Source of the DNA: Syntrophobacter sp. SbD1
GTDB taxonomy: Bacteria; Desulfobacterota; Syntrophobacteria; Syntrophobacterales; Syntrophobacteraceae
Assembly (NCBI GenBank): GCA_900290365.1
Contig: OMOE01000121.1
Coordinates: forward strand, 1 to 43,248
Length of the DNA: 43,248 nucleotides
Direction: 5' to 3'
The notes beneath the pieces were generated by a model, which was not told the DNA's origin, searched no databases, and saw nothing but the letters and a program-made list of their open reading frames with translations. A program made the position numbers and the translations under genes. The first letter of the stretch is position 1. Each line of letters starts with the position of its first letter. This document shows positions 34,871 to 42,928 of this stretch, piece after piece.

Positions 34871-35437
34871 ATGGAAAGAAAAATGATGCCGGTAGCACCG
34901 CTCATGATAGAGCACCGGCTTATTGAGAGAATGATCAAGGCGATTTCAAATGAACTCACCCACATCGAAACGACCGGGGAGATCAATCCGGGATTCGTTG
35001 ACATGGCGGTCGATTTTATTCGAACCTACACTGACCATTGTCATCATGGAAAAGAAGAAGAGATCCTTTTTAGAGACCTCCAGGACAAACCGCTTTCGGA
35101 AGACCTCAGGGTAACATTGAATGAGTTGATCGAGGAACATCGGAAGGGAAGACAGATGGTCGCGGAATTGGTTGCGGCCAAGGAGGAATATATCCGGGGC
35201 AGGCGCGAAAGCGTCTCCAGAATAGTGGCCTGTATGCGCTACCTGGTCGATTTTTATCCCGTGCACATCGAAAAGGAGGACCAGCATTTTTTCCTGCCCT
35301 GCATGCGCTATTTTACCCAGGATGAAAAAGACGCCATGCTGCAGGAGGAATACGATTTCGACAGAAATCTCGTCCACGACAAATACAGAACAATTGTGGA
35401 AAACGTTGAAGGAGCCACGGCCGGCAAGAAAGCATGA
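34871..35437 (+). CDS. Hemerythrin-domain protein
   Basis: A 188-residue four-helix HHE protein with a putative non-haem di-iron site. Candidate ligands are H15 (IEHRL), H56/E63 (DHCHHGKEEE), H90 (EEHRKG), H132 (YPVHIEKED) and H139. Such proteins in anaerobes bind O2 or NO, or sense them. There is no signal peptide and no fused output domain, so it is a cytoplasmic binding protein. The MetE-like gene starts 42 bases later on the same strand. Protection of an oxygen-sensitive corrinoid or zinc methyltransferase is an inference. Confidence 0.88.
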   Translation: MERKMMPVAPLMIEHRLIERMIKAISNELTHIETTGEINPGFVDMAVDFIRTYTDHCHHGKEEEILFRDLQDKPLSEDLRVTLNELIEEHRKGRQMVAELVAAKEEYIRGRRESVSRIVACMRYLVDFYPVHIEKEDQHFFLPCMRYFTQDEKDAMLQEEYDFDRNLVHDKYRTIVENVEGATAGKKA

Positions 35438-35479
35438 TGCCGTCAGGGATACATTAATTCAGGACAATTGAGGTTGGTT

Positions 35480-36502
35480 ATGGGTCTTCCGGGCAATCTA
35501 CTCACCACGGCAATGGCGGTTATGCCTCACAGGGATGTGGACCGCGCTCTTCGCGCAGCCCTGTCTCTCGACGTCCCCTTCTGGCCGCAGCTTCCGTTAT
35601 TGAGCTACTATGAAGATATGTATGTCCAGGCAGCGGAACACTTTCCGGGCATCCAGGCGGACATGGAAAAACGTACGATTCGATTTTCCATGGAGAAATT
35701 CATTGCCGAGTTGGAGCAGGCCTTGGCTCATTTCGATGAACCGGAGTTCTTCGATGTCAGCGAGACCTACTCAAGTGTTTACCACCAATTTTTAAAGATG
35801 GATTTATCTTCGAGGCCCGCGATTCGCGGACAACTCGAAGGCCCGATTAGCTTTGGCTTAAATGTAGTCGACCAGGACAAAAGGCCCATTCTCTTTGATG
35901 ATACGGTGCGCTCTTTCATGCTGGATTTCATGGCAAAGCGCATCAACGCCCAGTTGAATCGTCTTAAGGCGCTCAACCCCAATGCCTTCATGTTCGTGGA
36001 CGAACCCGGGCTGCAATATATATTCAGCGCTATGTCAGGATACGACAGCATAGCCGCCAAAAGAGATATGGAAGCTTTTTTCTCCTGTGTCGAGCGGCCC
36101 CGAGGAGTACACCTGTGCGGGAATCCGGACTGGGATTTCCTCCTGGGATTGGACCTCGATGTACTTTCCCTGGACGTTTACTCTAACGGTGAAATTTTCG
36201 TTTCCTACGCAAAATCAATTGCGAAGTTTCTCGAAAGGGGTGGCCACCTTATCTGGGGGATTGTTCCGACCAACTTCGAGCCATTTGAAAAAGAAAGTAT
36301 AGAGTCACTGGAAAAGCGGCTTTTGGATTATTGGCAGATATTGGAGCGCAGTGGAATCGACCGCCGGTTTCTTATCTCTCGGAGCATGCTCTCCCCCGCA
36401 ACCTGCTGCCTGGTAAATCCGGACGGCGAAGCCACTGTCGAAAGCGCCTTCGAAACAGTAAAGGCGCTTTCGCAAAGGCTTCGGGAGCGCTTTGTACTTT
36501 GA
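35480..36502 (+). CDS. MetE-like zinc methyltransferase-fold protein
   Basis: A 340-residue TIM-barrel protein of the UroD/MetE superfamily. It has the zinc-ligand pattern of cobalamin-independent methionine synthase: H211-x-C213 (HLCGNPDW), an acidic pair D174-E175 (FVDEPG) and a C-terminal cysteine pair C309/C310 (LSPATCCLVNP). It is the size of the MetE C-terminal domain alone, without the folate-binding N-terminal half. A protein that moves methyl from a corrinoid or folate to a thiol is a reasonable inference; the partners are unknown. ATG 35480 follows GAGG by 7 bases; a TTG at 35468 is less likely. It is convergent with the large C1 operon. Confidence 0.75.
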   Translation: MGLPGNLLTTAMAVMPHRDVDRALRAALSLDVPFWPQLPLLSYYEDMYVQAAEHFPGIQADMEKRTIRFSMEKFIAELEQALAHFDEPEFFDVSETYSSVYHQFLKMDLSSRPAIRGQLEGPISFGLNVVDQDKRPILFDDTVRSFMLDFMAKRINAQLNRLKALNPNAFMFVDEPGLQYIFSAMSGYDSIAAKRDMEAFFSCVERPRGVHLCGNPDWDFLLGLDLDVLSLDVYSNGEIFVSYAKSIAKFLERGGHLIWGIVPTNFEPFEKESIESLEKRLLDYWQILERSGIDRRFLISRSMLSPATCCLVNPDGEATVESAFETVKALSQRLRERFVL

Positions 36503-36527
36503 ATGGCGCACAAGGTGTCCAGGCCTG

Positions 36528-36567
36528 AAAACCCCTCTGCTCCTTCGGACGGCTTCCATCTGAGGGG
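36528..36567 (-). terminator. Candidate terminator at the end of the C1 operon
   Basis: On the minus strand CCCCTC (36567-36562) pairs with GAGGGG (36537-36532), followed by TTTT (36531-36528). CTGCTCC (36537-36543) and GGAGCAG (36568-36574) allow another fold. It lies between the convergent stops at 36502 and 36583. The stem is short and the loop long. Confidence 0.35.
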
Positions 36568-36582
36568 GGAGCAGCAAACTCA

Positions 36583-37281
36583 TTATGCGTATGGAGTTTC
36601 CTTCTCAGGCGATAGTGGTACTTGCGCAGCCTCAGTGGCATCGATAGAGCTTCGTAGCACTACTCTTTGACTTGTCGCCAACCGGGCCTTTTCTAGCCAA
36701 GCAGCCAGCAGGGAAGTGTCGGCCGTGGTGATGTCCATGATGAGGTTAAAGTCTTCGCAGAATGCCCTGGCCTTGGCCAGAAATGCTTCCCGTGGCTCGA
36801 CGCCGGTGTCGATGAAGAGCCCCCGCCGGTAGTGGGTGAAGAGGCGACGGGCCATCTCCATCGGATCCCGGCCGTAGCGGGCGGCCCTCTCCAGCTTGAG
36901 CTCCTTGATGACCATTTGGGCTCCTACCTCAGCCCACCCCGGGGACATAAACCAGGTCCCGACCTCCCGGCGGATCTCTTCGGCGTAACGTTCAGGGGTC
37001 AGCAGCAAGCTGATGCAGTCATCGACCTGGGGCAGGATGACCGGGAAGTCGAACTCTTCATCGAGTCCCCGCAGGGACTGGCAGTAACCGTAGCCCAGGA
37101 AAACGGCGTCTACTTTCACTCCCAGCGTACGTATCTCCTCTCGCAACCGCTCCAACATTTTCTGCGGATAGATGTGCAGGGCGGCATCGAGATAGATCAC
37201 CTCGGCAACCTCCGGAACTGAGTTCAGGACGCGGTCGAGCTCGGGTTTCAGTACAGTGCAGGCGATAACTCCAAGTCGCAT
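36583..37281 (-). CDS. DUF1638 protein
   Basis: A 232-residue DUF1638 protein, starting RLGVIACTVLKPELDRVL, with VDAVFLGYGYCQSLRG and ILPQVDDCISLLL. The conserved cysteines C8, C67 and C89 could bind a metal or corrinoid. This family is known to sit near corrinoid methyltransferase genes in methanogens and acetogens; its role is not settled. ATG 37281 has GGAG 9 bases upstream; a longer reading to 37362 overlaps the gene before it. It is the last gene of the operon, 14 bases after the HyuA-like gene. Confidence 0.85.
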   Translation of the reverse strand: MRLGVIACTVLKPELDRVLNSVPEVAEVIYLDAALHIYPQKMLERLREEIRTLGVKVDAVFLGYGYCQSLRGLDEEFDFPVILPQVDDCISLLLTPERYAEEIRREVGTWFMSPGWAEVGAQMVIKELKLERAARYGRDPMEMARRLFTHYRRGLFIDTGVEPREAFLAKARAFCEDFNLIMDITTADTSLLAAWLEKARLATSQRVVLRSSIDATEAAQVPLSPEKETPYA

Positions 37282-37295
37282 GTGCAAATTCTCCT

Positions 37296-39251
37296 TCAGT
37301 AGGCCGGCAGGCCCGAGGCCGAGGCCGTCAGTTTGATTTCCAGAAAAACCTGATCCCCCCATCCACTAGCCAGCGGTATAGTCAGCTCCTCCTTGGCCAC
37401 GCTCACCTCAATCTCCCTTCCCCCCCCTTCCTGGGCTCGCCTCCTGGCGATCTTCCGAGAGTGTTCTTCTCCGACAGCCAGAGCTTCCTCCAAGGTATTG
37501 AATCGATACTGGACGTCCATGGCCGTGAGATGGAAACCGTCCAGTCTGTGGGGTCGGATGGTCACTTCTGCCCGTGCCACGACCCGTCCTGTGATGGCGC
37601 CGAAGGCATTGGCGACCTCGGCGTGTTCAGGGATGATCAATCGGGTTCCCAATTTGGTCGTCGCTTCGGGTAGAAAGGCTTTGACCGGCGCCCCAACGCC
37701 GATCACGGGACGATCGAGGCGAACCCCCAAAGCAACTCCGGAGCGTTCCGGCAGACGCAACAGCAGATCGAGAAACTCAAGGTTACCAGGGGACCAGCAG
37801 CGAGTGAAGGATTTGTATTCCTGAAGCGCTTTTGCCGTAATCTGCAAAGAGAGGACGGCGGTGATTTCATCCGTCAGACGATCCAGGAATTTTCCACGGT
37901 CCATTCCCATGCGTTGCGCCAGGATGTCCGCTCCGATATTCGAAGCGTCTTTATCCCAAAGGTCGAGGGTCCCTCTGACGTGGAGGAGATCCGTGGGGGT
38001 AAAAGAGACCTCGGCGAGAAGACCGAGGGCGACAAGGCGATCAAGAGAGACAAGCTGGCCAATTTCTTGGGCAATTCGGTCACGGTGCAAAATATTCCCG
38101 TCGAGAGCGTCAAAGAGCGCTCTTTCATAGCGGGAGAGTGCGAACTGGGGCCTTCTGATTAGAGTAAAAAAATCGAGATCCGTTTCTGATTTTTTCCCCT
38201 GCCGTCCATTGAGTTCCCGAAGCGTCCGCAAAAACCGGGGAGCGATCCTGCCAGCAGCACAAAGAGGAAGAGCCCTCCGCGGGCCAATAAGTAGCCTGCC
38301 TTCCGACTGCACCTCGACCCGACTGTCTCCCCCCAGCCCCACGGTCCACATATCCACCGCCCGAACCCGGGTCTTCCATCCGCCAACTACCGCTCCGTCA
38401 TTATCCACAGGCGCACTGCCGTTGGTGACGACGGCGATGTCGGTAGTGGTCCCGCCCATATCCACGACGATGGCATCGTTGTAGCCGCTCAATCGGCATG
38501 CTCCGGCAATACTCGCAGCGGGCCCGGAGAGAACCGTCTCGACCGGTCGATCTCTCGCAACTTCGGCGCTGATCAGTGAGCCGTCCCCTTTGACGACCAT
38601 GATGGGAGCGTGGATGCGGTTTCCATGCAGTATATGCCGAACGGCTTCAATGAGCTCCTGAATGACCGGCAGGAGCCGGGCATTCAGGACGGCAGTGACC
38701 GCCCTTTCCACCATGCCGACCGACCCCGAGAGTTCGTGACCGCAAACGACAGGCAGAGAACACTGCTTGGAAACCATCTCTTTCAGTTGGAGTTCATGCC
38801 GGGCATTGTAGATGCTGAAATAGCCGGATACCGCGAAAGCATCGACCTTCTCCATCATATGGGCGATGGCAGCAGCCGCAGCGTCGGTATCGAGATTGGT
38901 GGTGACCTGGCCCCGGTGGTCGTGGGCCCCGGCAATAACAGTCGTCACCTCGGCCGGGATGTTCGTAGAAAAGGAAAAGCTCTCGGGCTTGGGAACTGCG
39001 GTGATCAAGCCTACCCGAGCTCCCTTGCCCTCCACGATACTGTTGGTGGCCAAGGTGGTGGAAAGGGAAACAAGCTTCACCCGGGGGAAAAGAGACCGAT
39101 CGAGAGCTTTCAACGCGTTGCCGATGCCTATTCGAAGATCCTGCCGAGTGGTAGTTGCCTTGGCCTTGGTCAGGATCTGGCCTGAAGCCATGTCGATGAT
39201 GACTGCGTCGGTGAAGGTGCCACCGGTATCGATGCCTAAGCCGAGGTCCAT
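37296..39251 (-). CDS. Hydantoinase/oxoprolinase (HyuA)-like ASKHA protein
   Basis: A 651-residue protein of the hydantoinase A/oxoprolinase family with the ASKHA ATPase fold. The N-terminal phosphate loop is GLGIDTGGTFTDAVIID, and the second is VDMGGTTTDIAVV (D264-D271). There is no HyuB partner, and the neighbours are corrinoid genes, so classical hydantoin or oxoproline hydrolysis is unlikely. HyuA-like proteins are often found in methyltransferase operons and may use ATP to prepare a substrate or cofactor, but this is inference. It starts 28 bases after the reductive activator. Confidence 0.85.
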   Translation of the reverse strand: MDLGLGIDTGGTFTDAVIIDMASGQILTKAKATTTRQDLRIGIGNALKALDRSLFPRVKLVSLSTTLATNSIVEGKGARVGLITAVPKPESFSFSTNIPAEVTTVIAGAHDHRGQVTTNLDTDAAAAAIAHMMEKVDAFAVSGYFSIYNARHELQLKEMVSKQCSLPVVCGHELSGSVGMVERAVTAVLNARLLPVIQELIEAVRHILHGNRIHAPIMVVKGDGSLISAEVARDRPVETVLSGPAASIAGACRLSGYNDAIVVDMGGTTTDIAVVTNGSAPVDNDGAVVGGWKTRVRAVDMWTVGLGGDSRVEVQSEGRLLIGPRRALPLCAAGRIAPRFLRTLRELNGRQGKKSETDLDFFTLIRRPQFALSRYERALFDALDGNILHRDRIAQEIGQLVSLDRLVALGLLAEVSFTPTDLLHVRGTLDLWDKDASNIGADILAQRMGMDRGKFLDRLTDEITAVLSLQITAKALQEYKSFTRCWSPGNLEFLDLLLRLPERSGVALGVRLDRPVIGVGAPVKAFLPEATTKLGTRLIIPEHAEVANAFGAITGRVVARAEVTIRPHRLDGFHLTAMDVQYRFNTLEEALAVGEEHSRKIARRRAQEGGGREIEVSVAKEELTIPLASGWGDQVFLEIKLTASASGLPAY

Positions 39252-39279
39252 GGTTGATCGTCCTTCCGGAAGGATGGAT

Positions 39280-40974
39280 TCAGAATCCGAGGCAACGGAC
39301 GAAGACCTTGTCGAAGTCCGGAATGCCGACTAGTTCTATGACGAAGATTTTCTTTACCAGGGCGGCCATTTCATCGCGGACGCCTAGATTAAGAAGAAAG
39401 GCCTGTCCCCCGGATTTAGAGGTGTTGCCGACAAAATCGATTTTCCCGGCGAATACTTTTGGGAGGAGTCCGAGATTAAGGAGGCTTTTTTCCTGCAAGT
39501 GGTAGCCGAAGGACCCGGCGATCAGGATTCTATCCACCTCGCCGGCTTCGATCCCGGCATCCTTAAGCAGGAATTCGATACCGGTCCGAACCGCGCCTTT
39601 GGCCAACTGCACCTGGCGCACGTCCTTTTGCGAGAGCAAGATGTTCTCCGCCACCTGAAAGGCCGCTTTCCCCTCATGTTTGATCAGTCTTGTCTCGAGA
39701 GGGACCGGTAGGTCCGATTTTTGGGGATCTACAAACCGGCCATTGCCGGCGATCACGCCATGATCGACAAGCTCGCCAACGATGTCGAGCAGACCGCTGC
39801 CGCAAATCCCGACCGCCTTGGCGCTTTCAATGGTTTTAACTGCTATAGTGCCGTCCTCGGCGACATCGAAAGCCTCTATCGCTCCCCGGCCGGCTCTCAT
39901 GCCGCAGGAGATGTTCATCCCCTCAAAGGCGGGACCGGCCGCAGTAGACGTTGCACAGAGACGGCCATTGCGAGCCAGGACCATTTCCCCGTTGGTGCCG
40001 ATATCGACCAGCAGGGTGGTTCCCGTCCTCTGATGAAGTCTTGTTGCCAGGATACCGGAGGTAATGTCCGCTCCGACAAAACCGGCGATTATCGGCGGCA
40101 GATATATCTGTCCTGAGTTTGCGATATTCAGCCCCTGCCGGTTGGCGGACACGTGATTACCCCCTGATATGAGAGGGATATAAGGAAATTTCCCCAGCGA
40201 TGAGGGATTGTTTCCGGTGGCCAGGTGGAGCATGCAAGTGTTGCCGCTGAACACCATTTCATAAATCGAATCAGTCGCAACGTCCGACGCCCTCGCAAGC
40301 TCTCCGGTCAGTCGGTTGATCTCTTCGACCAGCACCGAGTGCATGATTTTCAAACCGGCCTCTTCGGCCGCAAAGTGGATCCGGGAAAGGACATCCTGGG
40401 CATGCAGGCTTTGAGGATTGAGCGAGGAGGCAGTGGCTATTTCCTGTCCATTGGAGAGATCGACCAGAGAAGCCACCATGGTTGTGGTGCCGATATCGAC
40501 CACGACGCCGAAATTTGTCGTGCGGGTATCCCCCGGTTCTTCAGCCAGAAGCCTATCCAGGGCAAAAACGCTGGTTTTGCCTTTCTCTTCCGAATAGGTC
40601 TTTTTGATGCATGGATCAAGGTCGACGACCCGCATCAGACCGTAGCTCAAAATCCTAATCGTGCCGGACTGCTCCGGACCGGGGAGTTCCACCGCGATGT
40701 CCCCCAGGACCTCAGTCTGGCAGGAAAGGACCCATGCATGATCTGTTGAGGCCCCTTCACTGGAGAGGGGTGCTGTCGTCGAGATATTCCGTAGGGAATC
40801 GACATCAAGTCGGACCGCGCATTTGGAGCAAATTCCCACGCAATTGCAGGGGGTTTCGAGCACGATTCCCGCCTTTTGGGCCGCCTGAAGAATGGTGGCG
40901 CCTATGGGAACTTCGATAGACCGGCGGTCGGGGTAAAAACTGACGATAGCCATTACGTTCTTCTCTGAGGTCAT
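39280..40974 (-). CDS. Corrinoid reductive activator (RACE/RamA-like, DUF4445) with [2Fe-2S] domain
   Basis: A 564-residue protein: an N-terminal [2Fe-2S] ferredoxin domain (residues 8-98), then a linker and the ASKHA (DUF4445) domain. Cluster ligands are C43-x5-C49-x2-C52 and C85; C45 is an extra Cys where family members usually have Gly. The ATPase loops are VVDIGTTTMVASLVD and LLVDIGTNGEMVLA, with IAGSFGYHL near the end. Such proteins use ATP and an electron donor to reduce an inactive Co(II) corrinoid to Co(I). The ATG overlaps the stop of the methyltransferase gene by 4 bases (ATGA); a start at M8 (ATG 40953) is possible. It is the main evidence that this operon handles corrinoids. Confidence 0.9.
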   Translation of the reverse strand: MTSEKNVMAIVSFYPDRRSIEVPIGATILQAAQKAGIVLETPCNCVGICSKCAVRLDVDSLRNISTTAPLSSEGASTDHAWVLSCQTEVLGDIAVELPGPEQSGTIRILSYGLMRVVDLDPCIKKTYSEEKGKTSVFALDRLLAEEPGDTRTTNFGVVVDIGTTTMVASLVDLSNGQEIATASSLNPQSLHAQDVLSRIHFAAEEAGLKIMHSVLVEEINRLTGELARASDVATDSIYEMVFSGNTCMLHLATGNNPSSLGKFPYIPLISGGNHVSANRQGLNIANSGQIYLPPIIAGFVGADITSGILATRLHQRTGTTLLVDIGTNGEMVLARNGRLCATSTAAGPAFEGMNISCGMRAGRGAIEAFDVAEDGTIAVKTIESAKAVGICGSGLLDIVGELVDHGVIAGNGRFVDPQKSDLPVPLETRLIKHEGKAAFQVAENILLSQKDVRQVQLAKGAVRTGIEFLLKDAGIEAGEVDRILIAGSFGYHLQEKSLLNLGLLPKVFAGKIDFVGNTSKSGGQAFLLNLGVRDEMAALVKKIFVIELVGIPDFDKVFVRCLGF

Positions 40975-41996
40975 GCCGCTTTATGGTGCCTAGCGGCCGT
41001 CTCGGCGACGGCCTGAATGTTTTTCATAGGAGTTTTGGGACTGATGCCGCAGGCTGGGGCCAGAATATCGACTCCATGTTTCAGACACTGTTCGGTGACC
41101 TTGACCAGCTTGGCGGGTTCGCCTCGCTCAAGAGTATAGGTGCTGATGTTCCCCATGGTTACCTTGCCTGGGGCCAGGTTCTGCAATTGCTGGATGCCGA
41201 CTACCGAATCGACGCTGACAGCGTCGGCTGACAAGTGCTGCAAGACTGTGCCAAGACGATTCACATCCCCGCAAATATGCACAATGGAAGGCTTGCGGTA
41301 ACGGCGCCGGAAATGATCTGTCATCTCGTTGAGGTAAGGAAGGACGAATTCCTCGAAGGCGACGCGCCCGATCAAATCACCTGTGGCGCCAGGGTCGGCG
41401 ATGCAGATCACGTCAGCGCCGGCTTCAACGAGGGCATCCCCGAAATTGAGGACATTTTCCATCGCGAACCTATTCAATCTATGGGCGGCTTCCTTATCCC
41501 GGCGCAGTGCACGGTAATACAAAAGAGGATCAACCAGGGACGTCGCAAGGCTGACCGGACCGATGAGGTTGGCAATGACCGGGACCTCGGCAGCCTTTTC
41601 TTTGAGAATGCCTGCCGCATCGACGCAGACTTTGGCGCGTCCCCTGGTCAAATCGATTGGGGTGAGTTGGTCGATTTCCGCCAGTTTTTCAATAGCATAC
41701 CGGGTTACCCGAGGTTCGCTCTCCCTATAGCCCAGTTCCACTTGGGCGCCCATGGCTTCAGCCTCCACCGTCATGCAGAAAGGCAGACCAACGTTTTCAA
41801 TTCCGGCCAACCGGTTGGCTCCGAGGGTGAGTTCGGCCATTTTTTTCGAATCTACATGCGCCTCCGGCCAGGAACATCCCACGGCATCCATGACGTCAGT
41901 TACAATCATGGTCATCATGCCTCCCGGGCAGATGAAAGGAGCCCGGTCGACTGCCTTGGCGCCGAGCGCATTGAGCAGGCGTTCTTTCTGTGTCAT
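40971..41996 (-). CDS. UroD-family corrinoid methyltransferase (MtaA/MtbA/CmuA-like)
   Basis: A 341-residue protein of the uroporphyrinogen decarboxylase fold, in the subgroup of zinc methyltransferases. The zinc ligands are H240 and C242 (VHICGD) and C316 (LAPACGISP). RAPFICPGGMM, ADPGATGDLIG and VSVDSVVGIQQL are also typical. In known members this protein moves a methyl group between a corrinoid protein and a thiol (coenzyme M) or tetrahydrofolate. In bacteria without coenzyme M, folate is more likely. ATG 41996 overlaps the CobW stop by 4 bases; a longer frame to 42344 only reads antisense to CobW coding. Its own stop overlaps the activator start by 4 bases. Confidence 0.88.
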   Translation of the reverse strand: MTQKERLLNALGAKAVDRAPFICPGGMMTMIVTDVMDAVGCSWPEAHVDSKKMAELTLGANRLAGIENVGLPFCMTVEAEAMGAQVELGYRESEPRVTRYAIEKLAEIDQLTPIDLTRGRAKVCVDAAGILKEKAAEVPVIANLIGPVSLATSLVDPLLYYRALRRDKEAAHRLNRFAMENVLNFGDALVEAGADVICIADPGATGDLIGRVAFEEFVLPYLNEMTDHFRRRYRKPSIVHICGDVNRLGTVLQHLSADAVSVDSVVGIQQLQNLAPGKVTMGNISTYTLERGEPAKLVKVTEQCLKHGVDILAPACGISPKTPMKNIQAVAETAARHHKAA

Positions 41997-42925
41997 GTTG
42001 ATTTCCTGTTCGACTTGAAAAATTCGCTGACCTGTTCCCCGTCCAGATTGTAGCCAATCAGGATGAGCCGAGGCCGAACCTCTTCGTAAAAAGGGGTCAC
42101 CGACAAAGTCCTGCCAACGATCTGAAGGTTGACCGATCCACCGTCCGGAGTCGGCAGAAAGCCTTTGGCCCGAAAGACCTGTCCGAATTTTCCCTGGTAG
42201 ATCGCAGAGGTGAACTTCTCCAACTGATCCTCGGAAAGGGGGATCTCGGGAGTTATGCTGACGCATTCCATTCCGGGTTCGGATTTGCCGAAGGAACGGC
42301 CCCCCTTTTTTCTTTTTGAAGGCAGAGGTGTTTCCATACGACAAAAGGCGGTTTCTACGGCCAATGCGACAGGGTTCAGTTCCAATAGTCGTTGAGCTAC
42401 TCGTTGGCGCTCCGTCGGGGAAACGAGATCGGTTTTGTTAACAACTATCAGGTCGGCGTTGGTCACCTGGTCAAGAAAAAAGGCGCCGAAGGCTTCCGGT
42501 TCGGAAAATTCCAGAAATGTGGAGGCATCAACAATGGCGATGACGGCATCGAGTCGGATCACATCCGACAAGGCTTCGTCCTCCAGCACCTTGATAACCT
42601 CCGACGCTTCTGCGATGCCGCTCGGTTCGATTAGCAGCACATCCGGCTGGATTTCCTCGGCAATCGTCTGGATACTCTCTACCAGGCCAGCCTGCTGACT
42701 GCAGCAGATGCAGCCGCCGGGTATCTCGACAACATTGACCACGCCTGCGGACCGGATCAGCGACCCGTCGATGCCCAGGACGCCGAACTCGTTCACCAGG
42801 ACCGCCGTCCTACCGCGGGTGCTTTTGAGCTGCTCCATGATAAAGGTCGTTTTACCGGCTCCCAGAAAACCGCAGACCAGCGAGGTGCCCAGAGCAAATG
42901 ATGTTTTTCCCGCCATCAGCCCCAA
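41993..42925 (-). CDS. CobW/COG0523 GTP-binding metallochaperone
   Basis: A 310-residue G3E GTPase. Walker A is GFLGAGKTT (19-27), the metal motif is GGCICC (70-75, CxCC), and the G4 motif is NKTD (163-166). The C-terminal CobW domain follows a short basic linker (PSKRKKGGRS) that lacks the His-rich stretch of some family members. Proteins of this group bind Zn, Co or Ni at CxCC and deliver it with GTP hydrolysis. It is joined to the downstream methyltransferase by ATGA overlap. It could load zinc into that enzyme or cobalt/corrinoid into its partner; neither is proven. TTG 42925 has GGAG 6 bases upstream; ATG 42916 is the alternative. Confidence 0.88.
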   Translation of the reverse strand: MGLMAGKTSFALGTSLVCGFLGAGKTTFIMEQLKSTRGRTAVLVNEFGVLGIDGSLIRSAGVVNVVEIPGGCICCSQQAGLVESIQTIAEEIQPDVLLIEPSGIAEASEVIKVLEDEALSDVIRLDAVIAIVDASTFLEFSEPEAFGAFFLDQVTNADLIVVNKTDLVSPTERQRVAQRLLELNPVALAVETAFCRMETPLPSKRKKGGRSFGKSEPGMECVSITPEIPLSEDQLEKFTSAIYQGKFGQVFRAKGFLPTPDGGSVNLQIVGRTLSVTPFYEEVRPRLILIGYNLDGEQVSEFFKSNRKST

Positions 42926-42928
42926 CTC

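Noticed and set aside
41997..42344. N-terminal extension of the UroD-type gene
   Set aside because: The extension overlaps CobW coding and has no family match. ATG 41996 with the ATGA overlap gives the normal N-terminus.
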